From positions 372,001-436,000 of the forward strand of contig NZ_LAZS01000005.1 of the NCBI RefSeq assembly GCF_002007205.1: 64,000 nucleotides of DNA, in the 5' to 3' direction. The notes beneath the pieces are model-generated. The model was not told the DNA's origin and did not search any database. It saw nothing but the letters and a program-made list of their open reading frames with translations. How positions within the stretch are numbered: position 1 is the first letter of the stretch; the number at the start of each line of letters is the position of its first letter. Both the position numbers and the translations under genes were made by a program. The DNA is from Ensifer adhaerens. Lineage in GTDB: Bacteria > Pseudomonadota > Alphaproteobacteria > Rhizobiales > Rhizobiaceae. Shown here in pieces: positions 51,275 through 59,317 of this stretch.

Positions 51275-53233
51275 ATGCGCTGCTTCACGGTACTAGGGCC
51301 CTCGCAGACCGGGAAAACCACGCTGGTAGACAAGCTGGCCGGTCTGGAGGGGGCCTCTCGAAAAGCTGCTTCACCCTATGGACTGAACCTCACGGAATTC
51401 GAATTTGGCGGCGAAGCCTGGTGCGCGCTCGACGCGCCCGGCGGTACCGAAGCGCTGGGGCACGCGCAGCACGCGCTGATCGCCAGCGACGCCTGCGTGC
51501 TCTGCGTTTCGCCGGTGCCGGAGGAGGCGGTGCTCGCGGCGCCCTATCTGAAGGCGATCGAGGCGTCGGGCACGCCCTGCATTCTCTTCATCAACCGCAT
51601 GGACGAGCCGCAGGGGCGGCTGCGCGACGTGATTGCAGCCCTGCAGGACTATTCCGGCCACATGCTGCTGTTGCGCCAGGTGCCGATCCGCGAGGGAGAC
51701 AAGATCGTCGGCACTTGCGACCTGATCTCCGAGCGCGCCTGGCGCTACCGCGAAGGGCAGACTTCCGCGCTGATCGCAATTCCCGACACGACGATGGAGC
51801 GCGAACAGGAGGCGCGCACCGAACTGCTGGAACATTTCTCCGAATTCGACGACTGGCTGCTCGGTGAACTCATCGAGGACCGGCTGCCGGCCAACGACAC
51901 GATCTATGCGATCTCCACGCGGCTCTTGAAGGAAAACCGGATCATTCCGGTGCTGGTCGGCGCTGCAAGCCACGCCAACGGCATTCTGCGGCTGATGAAG
52001 GCGCTGCGCCATGAGGCGCCTGAAGTCGATGCGCTGCGAAAGCGGCTGGCTGAGGCCGGCCCGATCGCCGAGACGGCGCTTTCTGCCGTCAGCTTCCATG
52101 CCTATCACCGCGCCAATGTCGGCAAGACCGTGCTGGTCAGGGCACTGACCTTAGGCATCAAGCAGGGCGCGACGCTTGGCGGCGGCAGCCTCGGGTCGTT
52201 GCAGGACCCGGCGACCGGCAAGCCGGTGGCGAACGCCACGCCGGAGGCGGGCGCGATCTTTGCCGCGGTCAAGGCCGACCATCTGCCGGTGCCGGCGCTG
52301 CTTGCCGCCAACACCACCGCCGATGCGCCGGACTGGACGGTGCCGCCGACGCCGATGCTGGAGCGCATATTGGTGCCCGACAGCGAGCGCGACGAGACCA
52401 AGCTTTCGGGTACGCTTGCCAAGCTCGCCGAGACCGACCGCGCACTCGCCGTCATGCAGGAGGAAGGGACCGGCGCCCAGCTCGTCTGCGTGCAGGGGCC
52501 GATGCACCTGCGCGACCTCTGCCGGACGCTCGCCGATGTCTTCCATGTCGGCGTCACCGACAGGCCGCCGAGCCCGACCTACCGCGAGACGGTGCTGAAG
52601 CCGTCTGATGTCCACTACCGTCACCGCAAGCAGACCGGCGGCGCCGGGCAGTTCGCCGACGTCAAGCTCAGCGTGCACCCGAACGAGCGCGGCGCCGGCT
52701 TCTCCTTTGCCGAGACGGTGAAGGGCGGGGCGGTGCCGCGCAACTTCATCCCGGCGATCGAGGCGGGCGCCCGCGAGGCGATGGAAAAGGGGCCGCTCGG
52801 CTTCCAGGTGATCGATGTCGGCGTGACCTTGACCGACGGCCAGCATCATTCGGTCGACAGCAACGACTTCGCCTTCCGCGCGGCCGCCAAGATGGGCGTG
52901 CGCCAGGCGCTGTCGCAGGCCTCCGCCGTGCTGATGCAGCCGGTCATCCGCATCGAGATCCACATCCCCTCGATCTATTCCGGCAGCCTGGTGCCGATCG
53001 TCTCCACCTACAAGGGCCAGGTGCTCGGCTTCGACCGCGACGAGACCGCCAAGGGCTGGGACATCTTTCGCGCACTCGTGCCGGGATCAGCACTCGACGA
53101 TCTGGCGAGGGCGCTGAGGGCGGCGACGCAGGGGATCGGCTACTTCTCCAAGAGCTTCGATCATTTCGAGGAACTCTACGGCAAGGAGGCAGACGCGGTG
53201 GTCCACGCGCATGGGGCACAGCACGCGGGGTGA
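51275..53233 (+). CDS. Elongation factor G paralogue with altered GTPase motifs
   Basis: A 652-residue EF-G-like protein. Domain order is EF-G-like throughout. The P-loop G-P-S-Q-T-G-K-T-T-L is intact. The D-x-P-G-H motif is D-A-P-G-G without the His, and the N-K-x-D motif is N-R-M-D. So the GTPase site is altered, and translocation activity is doubtful. The C-terminal end has S-I-Y-S-G-S-L-V-P. The ATG at 51275 follows GGGGAGG. Rhizobial genomes often carry such a second EF-G-type protein of unknown role. Confidence 0.83.
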   Translation: MRCFTVLGPSQTGKTTLVDKLAGLEGASRKAASPYGLNLTEFEFGGEAWCALDAPGGTEALGHAQHALIASDACVLCVSPVPEEAVLAAPYLKAIEASGTPCILFINRMDEPQGRLRDVIAALQDYSGHMLLLRQVPIREGDKIVGTCDLISERAWRYREGQTSALIAIPDTTMEREQEARTELLEHFSEFDDWLLGELIEDRLPANDTIYAISTRLLKENRIIPVLVGAASHANGILRLMKALRHEAPEVDALRKRLAEAGPIAETALSAVSFHAYHRANVGKTVLVRALTLGIKQGATLGGGSLGSLQDPATGKPVANATPEAGAIFAAVKADHLPVPALLAANTTADAPDWTVPPTPMLERILVPDSERDETKLSGTLAKLAETDRALAVMQEEGTGAQLVCVQGPMHLRDLCRTLADVFHVGVTDRPPSPTYRETVLKPSDVHYRHRKQTGGAGQFADVKLSVHPNERGAGFSFAETVKGGAVPRNFIPAIEAGAREAMEKGPLGFQVIDVGVTLTDGQHHSVDSNDFAFRAAAKMGVRQALSQASAVLMQPVIRIEIHIPSIYSGSLVPIVSTYKGQVLGFDRDETAKGWDIFRALVPGSALDDLARALRAATQGIGYFSKSFDHFEELYGKEADAVVHAHGAQHAG

Positions 53234-53566
53234 TCATTTTTGAGTGCACCTGGCTTGGCGCGATGCACCGAGACCGCGCCGAGCAATCTTAGTCGCGCAT
53301 CAACGTCTCTTCGGTGGCGAATTCGTTGCCGCGCAATCACGGAGCGTATTTGATGTCGAGATAGGTCGCGCCGATTCCCCGGATCGCCGACGGGCGAGGT
53401 CAAGTGCGCCGGTCGCCTTCCGTGACGTCGCTTTCAACGCCCCGGCCCGGCATCGCCGTTCTGCGCATACACGCTATCACATCACGCTCGCTCAACTTCG
53501 TGTAAAGGCGGATCGGCGCGGTAGTCCGCGAGCAACCGTTGATCGGGCCTGGGGTTCGGCTGCGTT

Positions 53567-53659
53567 TTCACCGCTTCGAGAATGATGTGCTGGTCGTCGA
53601 AGATCAGGTCCTGGCGGATGCCCGGAAGGGCGAGGCTCGAGGAGGCGATCCGGCTTTCC
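53567..53659 (-). pseudogene. LysR gene fragment, close copy of part of 56897-57808
   Basis: About 93 bp match the LysR gene at 57138-57231 with few differences; the translated segment L-A-L-P-x-x-R-Q-D-L-I-F-D-D-Q-H is shared. No start, DNA-binding part or end is present. The 503-bp gap 53234-53736 otherwise shows no intact gene. Confidence 0.75.
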
Positions 53660-53705
53660 AGGGGATCCGACGCGCTTGACAAAAGCGCCGATAGATTATT
53701 TATAA

Positions 53706-53732
53706 CCATCCGGTCGGAAATAAATCGGATGG
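53706..53732. promoter_or_regulatory. Inverted repeat before the TetR gene
   Basis: CCATCCG (53706-53712) and CGGATGG (53726-53732) are perfect 7-bp arms 13 bp apart, next to the TetR start at 53737. Likely operator or overlapping promoter. Confidence 0.45.
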
Positions 53733-53736
53733 AGCC

Positions 53737-54315
53737 ATGGGCCGGAAACGCGCAATTGATCAACAGCAGGTGCTGGACGCCGCCGAACGGGTCGTCGGTC
53801 GCGATGGCGCTGCCAACCTGACCGTCGATGCCGTCGCGAAGGAGGCCGGTGTCAGCAAGGCGAGCGTGCTTTATGACTACAAGTCCAAGCAGGCGCTGAT
53901 CGAGGCCGTAGTCGACCGGGCGTTTGAGCGCGACAACGAGCACCATGCGCGGATTGAAGCGACGATCGGTGATCTTCAGGATCGAGCGGTCAGGGGGCGC
54001 ATCGTTGCTGCGGCCGAACCGCCGCCCGAGGAATTCCGGGCGGTGGCACTGAACCTCAGCGCGGCGCTTACGCTCGATGCCGGTTTGCGCCGGAAGATGC
54101 AGGCAAGCCAGGATGCGACGATCGCGAGAATTCTCCAGAATTCGCAATCGCCGCGCGGGGCGCTGCTGGCCTATCTCGCGCTCGAGGGTCTCAAGTTCCT
54201 CGAATATCTCGACTTTCACCATTTTGCGCGTGCGGACCGGGACAAGGTGCTGCGCGAAATCAACTGGCTCGTGACTGCAACCCCGCAGGCAGCCGATCTT
54301 CCGGACGAGCGCTAA
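53737..54315 (+). CDS. TetR-family regulator
   Basis: A 192-residue TetR protein with a helix-turn-helix at about residues 10-55 (K-E-A-G-V-S-K-A-S-V-L-Y-D-Y) and an all-helical second half. The NAD-dependent epimerase gene starts 27 bp downstream on the same strand, so it is probably the controlled target. Confidence 0.87.
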   Translation: MGRKRAIDQQQVLDAAERVVGRDGAANLTVDAVAKEAGVSKASVLYDYKSKQALIEAVVDRAFERDNEHHARIEATIGDLQDRAVRGRIVAAAEPPPEEFRAVALNLSAALTLDAGLRRKMQASQDATIARILQNSQSPRGALLAYLALEGLKFLEYLDFHHFARADRDKVLREINWLVTATPQAADLPDER

Positions 54316-54342
54316 GCGTCCAAACCTCATAGGTGCAGTGAA

Positions 54343-55413
54343 ATGAACCAAGCTTGCGATGCCACATCCGCCGTGGCCACGGACGAACGCGCCCCGTTCC
54401 GGCGCATCTTCATCACCGGCGGCAGTGGCTATGTCGGCCGCAACCTCATCCGCCATTTCGTTGCGGCCGGCGTTTCCGTTGTCACTCTGGCGCGCAGCCA
54501 AAAGTCGGCCGACCGCATCCGCCAACTCGGTGCGACGGCCTTTATGGGCGACCTGCTCAGTCCAGACATCGCCGCCGGAATGGCGGGCTGCGATGCGCTT
54601 GTCCATGCGGCGGCCGATACCGATCATGGACCAGGCACGCCGCAGCAGCGCCGGGTGAACGAGGAGGGCACGCGGATCGTCATGGAGGCGGCCCGCGCCG
54701 CCGGTATCCGCAAAGCGATCCATATCAGCACGGAATCCGTGCTTGCCGATGGGCATCCGCTGGTGCACGTGGACGAGACGGCGCCGTTTCCGCGCCGCCC
54801 GGCCGGCAGCTACTCGCGCAGCAAGGCGGCGGCCGAGCGTGTAGCACTTGCGGCCAGCAGTCCGGCGTTCCCGGTCGTTGCCCTTCGGCCGCGCTTCGTC
54901 TGGGGGCGCGACGATACCACGGCGCTGCCGGCACTGGTCGAGGCCGCCCGTTCCGGCAAGCTCGCCTGGATCGCCGGAGGCACCTACCTGACCTCGACCA
55001 CCCATATCGACAACCTGTGCCAGGCCGTGGCGCTTGCCTTTGCAAACGGGCGGGGCGGGGAGGTCTATTTCATCGCGGATGGCGATGCCGTGCCGTTCCG
55101 GACGTTCGTCTCGCAGCTTCTGGAAACGCAAGGGATCGCCCCGCCGGACAAATCCGTTCCGCGCGCCGTCGTCAGAGCCGTTGCCTGGGTCGGCGATGTG
55201 CTCGCTGCCATTTCCTGGGGGAGGATCAGCGTTCCGCTGACATCGCAGGCCTATGCGACGTCGGCCGTCGAGATCTCGCTTGATATCGGCAAGGCAAAGC
55301 GGGAGCTCGGCTATGTTCCCGTCATCTCGCGGGAGCAGGGGCTGGACGAGCTTCGGACCGTCAGCACCGGTAGTCCTCCAGTCGCGGCGCCGTGTCCGGC
55401 TTGCCTGCCTTGA
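54343..55413 (+). CDS. NAD-dependent epimerase/dehydratase-like protein
   Basis: A 356-residue extended SDR protein. The nucleotide-binding motif I-T-G-G-S-G-Y-V-G-R-N lies at residues 22-32, and the Y-S-R-S-K catalytic pair at about residue 162. The last 50 bases overlap the end of the convergent MerR gene, so the tail (P-V-A-A-P-C-P-A-C) is read from both strands. The substrate (sugar or sterol/steroid-like) is not known. Confidence 0.85.
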   Translation: MNQACDATSAVATDERAPFRRIFITGGSGYVGRNLIRHFVAAGVSVVTLARSQKSADRIRQLGATAFMGDLLSPDIAAGMAGCDALVHAAADTDHGPGTPQQRRVNEEGTRIVMEAARAAGIRKAIHISTESVLADGHPLVHVDETAPFPRRPAGSYSRSKAAAERVALAASSPAFPVVALRPRFVWGRDDTTALPALVEAARSGKLAWIAGGTYLTSTTHIDNLCQAVALAFANGRGGEVYFIADGDAVPFRTFVSQLLETQGIAPPDKSVPRAVVRAVAWVGDVLAAISWGRISVPLTSQAYATSAVEISLDIGKAKRELGYVPVISREQGLDELRTVSTGSPPVAAPCPACLP

Positions 55414-55756
55414 TCCAGTTCACCTTGCCGCGCAGGAACGAGAGCGCCGCGTCCAGCGCGGCCTTCCGCTCTTCTAGTCGCGCGATCTGCGTTTGCAGGA
55501 TCTCGACCGTTCGTGCGGGCGAACTTTCGCCGGCGCGATAGGCGTCATTGAGGGCCTGAATCTCCCGCAGCGAATAACCCAGCGTCTGTTGCAGCCGGAT
55601 CATCCGGGCGGCGGTGACGTCTTCCGGGCTGAACAGCTGATAGGGGTTAGAGCCGCCCTTGGCGCTGCGCTGCGGCTTCAGCAGCCCTTTGGAAATATAG
55701 AAGCGGATCGTATCGACAGGCAGTTCCGTGGCTTTGGCAAATTCCGAAATCAGCAT
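55361..55756 (-). CDS. MerR-family regulator
   Basis: A 131-residue MerR protein with the winged helix start I-S-E-F-A-K-A-T-E-L-P-V-D-T-I-R-F-Y and a long coiled-coil from about 78 to 110. There are two late Cys but no clear metal-binding arrangement. The ATG at 55756 is chosen for its normal start. It is divergent from an aldo/keto reductase gene and shares a textbook MerR-type promoter with it. Confidence 0.87.
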   Translation of the reverse strand: MLISEFAKATELPVDTIRFYISKGLLKPQRSAKGGSNPYQLFSPEDVTAARMIRLQQTLGYSLREIQALNDAYRAGESSPARTVEILQTQIARLEERKAALDAALSFLRGKVNWIKAGKPDTAPRLEDYRC

Positions 55757-55767
55757 GCAACGAACCC

Positions 55768-55798
55768 TTGACCATGGAGTATGGTCAATACTTATAAG
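55768..55798 (+). promoter_or_regulatory. MerR-type promoter of the aldo/keto reductase gene
   Basis: TTGACCAT (55768-55775) and ATGGTCAA (55781-55788) form a perfect 8-bp inverted repeat. The same TTGACC can be read as -35, and TATAAG (55793-55798) as -10, with a 19-bp spacer. An over-long spacer containing the operator is the hallmark of MerR activation. Confidence 0.75.
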
Positions 55799-55827
55799 GG
55801 CTGCTTGTCTGGAATTGGAGACCCATA

Positions 55828-56811
55828 ATGACAAGCAAGGAAAAGATTCTACACCGCGTCCAACTCGGCTCGCATGGCCCGCTGATCGGAGCCCAGGGAC
55901 TCGGCTGCATGGGCATGAGCGAGTTCTACGGCACGACGGACGAGGCCGAATCCCGCGCCACGCTGGAACGGGCGCTCGAACTCGGCGTCAGCCTGTTCGA
56001 CACGGCGGACATGTACGGTATCGGCGCCAACGAGGCCTTTCTGGCGTCCTTCGTCAGGGCGCATCGCGACGCGGTCCTGATCGCCACCAAGTTCGGCTAT
56101 GCGCGCACGCCGCAAAGCCCTGACGACTGGAGCATGGACAACAGGCCCGAGTTCATTCGTGCGGCCGCCGACCGCTCGCTGAAGCGCCTGGGCGTCGATG
56201 TCATCGACCTCTATTACATGCATCGCCGCACCGATGCCGTACCGCTTGAGGATTCCATCGGCGCGATGGCCGATCTGGTCGCGGCCGGAAAGGTCCGTTG
56301 GCTCGGCCTCTCGGCGGTGACGGCAGTGGAGCTGCGGGCCGCGCATGCCATCCATCCGATTGCAGCGCTGCAGTCGGAATGGTCTGTTTTCACGCGTGGG
56401 ATCGAGGAAGATGTCGTTCCCGCTGCATTCGAACTCGGCGTGACGCTCGTGCCTTACTCTCCGCTCGGACGCGGCATGCTGACCGGCCAGGCCTTTGCCC
56501 AATCCCTGACGGAGGGAGATGCGCGCAGGAGTTTCCCGCGCTTTGCATCGCAGTACCACCAGGCGAACATGCAGGTGGTGGCGAAGGTCGAGCAAGCCGC
56601 GCGTGGCCTCGGCATTGCCCCGGCCCAACTGGCACTCGCCTGGCTGCACACGCAGGGCCGCACGTTGAATGCCAAGGTGGTGCCAATCCCCGGCACACGC
56701 AGGCGCAGCCGTCTTGAGGAGAACGTCGCGGCGGCGTCCATCGTCCTCCCCGATGATGTGATGGCCATGCTCGATCCGCTCGCCGGGGCCGTGCAAGGCG
56801 CCGCCGTCTAA
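55828..56811 (+). CDS. Aldo/keto reductase, MerR-controlled
   Basis: A 327-residue reductase with catalytic Tyr in D-T-A-D-M-Y-G, Lys in A-T-K-F-G-Y, and His in Y-Y-M-H-R-R-T. The family reduces aldehydes and ketones with NADPH. A MerR-type promoter immediately upstream suggests induction by a toxic carbonyl or oxidant. Start at 55828 is clear. Confidence 0.9.
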   Translation: MTSKEKILHRVQLGSHGPLIGAQGLGCMGMSEFYGTTDEAESRATLERALELGVSLFDTADMYGIGANEAFLASFVRAHRDAVLIATKFGYARTPQSPDDWSMDNRPEFIRAAADRSLKRLGVDVIDLYYMHRRTDAVPLEDSIGAMADLVAAGKVRWLGLSAVTAVELRAAHAIHPIAALQSEWSVFTRGIEEDVVPAAFELGVTLVPYSPLGRGMLTGQAFAQSLTEGDARRSFPRFASQYHQANMQVVAKVEQAARGLGIAPAQLALAWLHTQGRTLNAKVVPIPGTRRRSRLEENVAAASIVLPDDVMAMLDPLAGAVQGAAV

Positions 56812-56896
56812 GGGTGCGACCGCCGTGCGCGACGGGCGTGCGGCGGCCGGTTCTTCCGTTGGGTGCGGAGGAGGGACGTTTCCCGGCCGCCGACGG

Positions 56897-57808
56897 CTAG
56901 CTTGTGGCAGATGTCTGCACCGCCTCTGCGCTCTGCCGCTCGCGCTCCTCGATCTCGGCGATCAGCCAGTTGAGGAAGGCCCTCGTCACCGGCTTGGTGC
57001 GCAACAATTCCTCCTGGCACACGAACTGGTAGGTTTCGGCCGGCTCGTAGAAATGCTCGTGCGCCAGGCGGATCTGGCCGGACTTCAGTTCGTGCTCGAC
57101 CATGGTGCGGTCGATCAGCGCCACGCCCTGGCCCTCCTTCACCGCTTCGAGAATGATGTGCTGGTCGTCGAAGATCAGGTCCTGGCGGCTGCGCGGAAGG
57201 GCGAGGCCAGACGAGGCGATCCAGCTTTGCCATTCCTGAAGGCCGCGATAGTGCAGCCGATTGCCGGAAAGCAGCGCCTGCCGGTCTTCCTGCCAGAGGT
57301 CGCGGCCGCAGACGGGCACCAGGCGTTCGCGCAGGAGCTTGCGGGTGAAGCGTCCGGGCGGCGGCTGCAGGCAATAGGCGATGGTGACATCGGCCGGGCC
57401 GGTGCCGGCGGCGATCGTTTCGAGGTGGGAGAGGTGGATCTGCACGCCGGGATTGGCGGCGAGAAACTGGGAAATGCGCGGCGCGATCACTTTCATCGAA
57501 AAGAACGGGCCGACCCGGACGCGCAGGATCTTGTCGCTCGTGCGTGGGCGGATGTGCTGGACCACGCCTTCGAGATCGTCGAAGGCGCGCTGGCAGGAGG
57601 CGTAAAGCAGCCCGCCCTCCGGCGTCAGTTCGACGCCGTGCTGTTTTCTGACGAAGACCCGAAGGCCGAGATTGAGCTCCAGATTCCTGATCTGGTGGCT
57701 GATCGCCCCCTGGCCGATGCAGAGCTCGTCGGCGGCGGCCGTCAGGCTGCCATTGCGCGCGGCCGCCTCGAAGGCGCGCAGGGATTTGAGGCTCGGCAGG
57801 TCACGCAT
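56897..57808 (-). CDS. LysR-type regulator (GcvA-like)
   Basis: A 303-residue LysR protein of the GcvA-like group: P-S-L-K-S-L-R-A-F-E-A-A-A-R start, T-A-A-A-D-E-L as the first helix, and V-R-V-G-P-F-F-S-M-K-V-I-A-P-R in the effector domain. It is divergent from a solute-binding protein gene at 58053, a plausible target. A fragment almost identical to part of it is at 53567-53659. Confidence 0.9.
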   Translation of the reverse strand: MRDLPSLKSLRAFEAAARNGSLTAAADELCIGQGAISHQIRNLELNLGLRVFVRKQHGVELTPEGGLLYASCQRAFDDLEGVVQHIRPRTSDKILRVRVGPFFSMKVIAPRISQFLAANPGVQIHLSHLETIAAGTGPADVTIAYCLQPPPGRFTRKLLRERLVPVCGRDLWQEDRQALLSGNRLHYRGLQEWQSWIASSGLALPRSRQDLIFDDQHIILEAVKEGQGVALIDRTMVEHELKSGQIRLAHEHFYEPAETYQFVCQEELLRTKPVTRAFLNWLIAEIEERERQSAEAVQTSATS

Positions 57809-58052
57809 CCGTTGCTCCGGGTTTGGATCGGTTGCAGCCTACATGAATTTTTTCGATGGCTGGAATGATTTCTTTCACATTGCGAAGGGGGGAGACCTCA
57901 CGCATTGTCGAAGCATAATAAAGCAAAACGAAAACTGAAATCGGCCGAAAATCCAGGCGGTTTCGCGCAAGTCGCTCATTTGACGCACGCCAATGACGGC
58001 GCTTGCGGCCGGAACTTCGTGGGCGGTCGACAGGAAGGACAGAGGGAACGAG

Positions 58053-58841
58053 ATGAAAAAGAAGTTCATGACCGCATCGGTCATCGCCGCGCTGTTTGCG
58101 GCCGCCACCGTCAATGCCGAGACACTGGCGATCGGCACCGAGGGTGATTACGCGCCGTTCAACTATGTGACGGCTGCCGGCGAGATCAAAGGTTTCGACT
58201 ACGATATCGGCCAGGCGGTCTGCGCCGAGATCAAGGTGGATTGCGTCTGGAGCACCAACGAGTGGGCGGGCATCATCCCCGCTCTGCAGGCCAAGAAGTT
58301 CGACGTGATGGTCGCCTCGATGGCGATCAATCCGGATCGCAAGACGCAGGTGGACTTCACCAATCCCTACTACTTCAACGCCATGCGCTTCGTTGCCCGC
58401 AAGGATCTGGGCCTCAAGGACATCTCGCCCGAGGCGCTGAAGGGCAAGGTGATCGGCACGCAGTCGGGCTCGGTTGCCGTCGAGGCGCTGCAGCAGTTCT
58501 TTCCCGACAGCGAAGTGAAGCTCTATCCGACGATGAGCGAAGTGTTTCTCGACATGGAGAACGGCCGGCTGGACCTGATCCTCGAAGGGCAGATGGCCTT
58601 TACCGAGTGGCTGGCCAAGGAAGAGAGCGGCTGCTGCGCCTTCGTTGGCGACAGCTTCGTGCTCGACACGGCCGAGGGCAACGCCATGGCGGTGCGCAAG
58701 GGCGACGCAGCACTGCTCGCCAAGCTCAATGCCGGCCTGAAGACGATCATGGAAAACGGCACCTACGACAAGATCCGCAAGCAGTATTTCGACTTCGACA
58801 TCATGGCGAAGCCGAAGACGACGAGCGAGTATTTTCGCTGA
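58053..58841 (+). CDS. Polar amino-acid-type solute-binding protein
   Basis: A 262-residue periplasmic binding protein: signal peptide to N-A-E-T, then L-A-I-G-T-E-G-D-Y-A-P-F-N-Y and G-F-D-Y-D-I-G as in lysine/arginine/ornithine-type binders. It has the extra C-C pair near residue 189. No permease or ATPase gene follows within the window, which is unusual. GGGAAC lies before the ATG at 58053. Confidence 0.88.
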   Translation: MKKKFMTASVIAALFAAATVNAETLAIGTEGDYAPFNYVTAAGEIKGFDYDIGQAVCAEIKVDCVWSTNEWAGIIPALQAKKFDVMVASMAINPDRKTQVDFTNPYYFNAMRFVARKDLGLKDISPEALKGKVIGTQSGSVAVEALQQFFPDSEVKLYPTMSEVFLDMENGRLDLILEGQMAFTEWLAKEESGCCAFVGDSFVLDTAEGNAMAVRKGDAALLAKLNAGLKTIMENGTYDKIRKQYFDFDIMAKPKTTSEYFR

Positions 58842-58894
58842 GGCGGTGGCTGTGATGCTCGGTGCCTTCTGGCCTCTGGTATCGCTGCGCGCTT

Positions 58895-59080
58895 GCCCCT
58901 CATCCGGCCTGCCGGCCACCTTCTCCCCGCGCGCGGGGAGAAGGGACGTCGCGGCAGCCGCTCGCTCGAAACCTCTCACGCTTGCGGCTTTCTCCGGCGG
59001 GGCGTGAGTGAGGTGATCGGTCGATGGCTCGCTCTCGTTCCCTCGCCCCGCCTGCGGGGAGAGGGTTAGGGTGAGGGGCA
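58895..59080. repeat. C-rich composite element, copy 4 (inverted)
   Basis: Same parts as copy 1 in reverse order: CCCCTCATCCGG and CTTCTCCCCGCG at the left, GCGGGGAGAGGGTTAGGGTG at the right. The remaining 476-bp gap 58842-59317 has no gene. Confidence 0.75.
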
Positions 59081-59317
59081 AATCCCGGTCCGAGTACGGG
59101 AGGGACGGTCCCACCCCGGATGCATGGTTCACACGTTCGGCCAAGTGACGAGCCAACCCGTTATCAGGGGTGTAGGGGCCCGCCCCACCCACCCAGAATT
59201 CGCCTGCCGCCGCTGCGTTCGACGCATCGCAGGTCAGGCGGACAGGCGCGGCGCCGGGGTTTCGCGTTTTCCCCGGCGCCCGTCTCCTTTCCAATTCCCA
59301 ATATGAAAGTGCATGCG

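Noticed and set aside
53482-55131. Minus-strand open frame of 549 codons
   Set aside because: It covers the TetR and epimerase genes in reverse; only its last part is a real (LysR fragment) sequence.
58895-59300. N-terminal extension of the MlrC-like protein
   Set aside because: The extended frame crosses repeat element 4 and has no protein-like content; the family start is at 59318.
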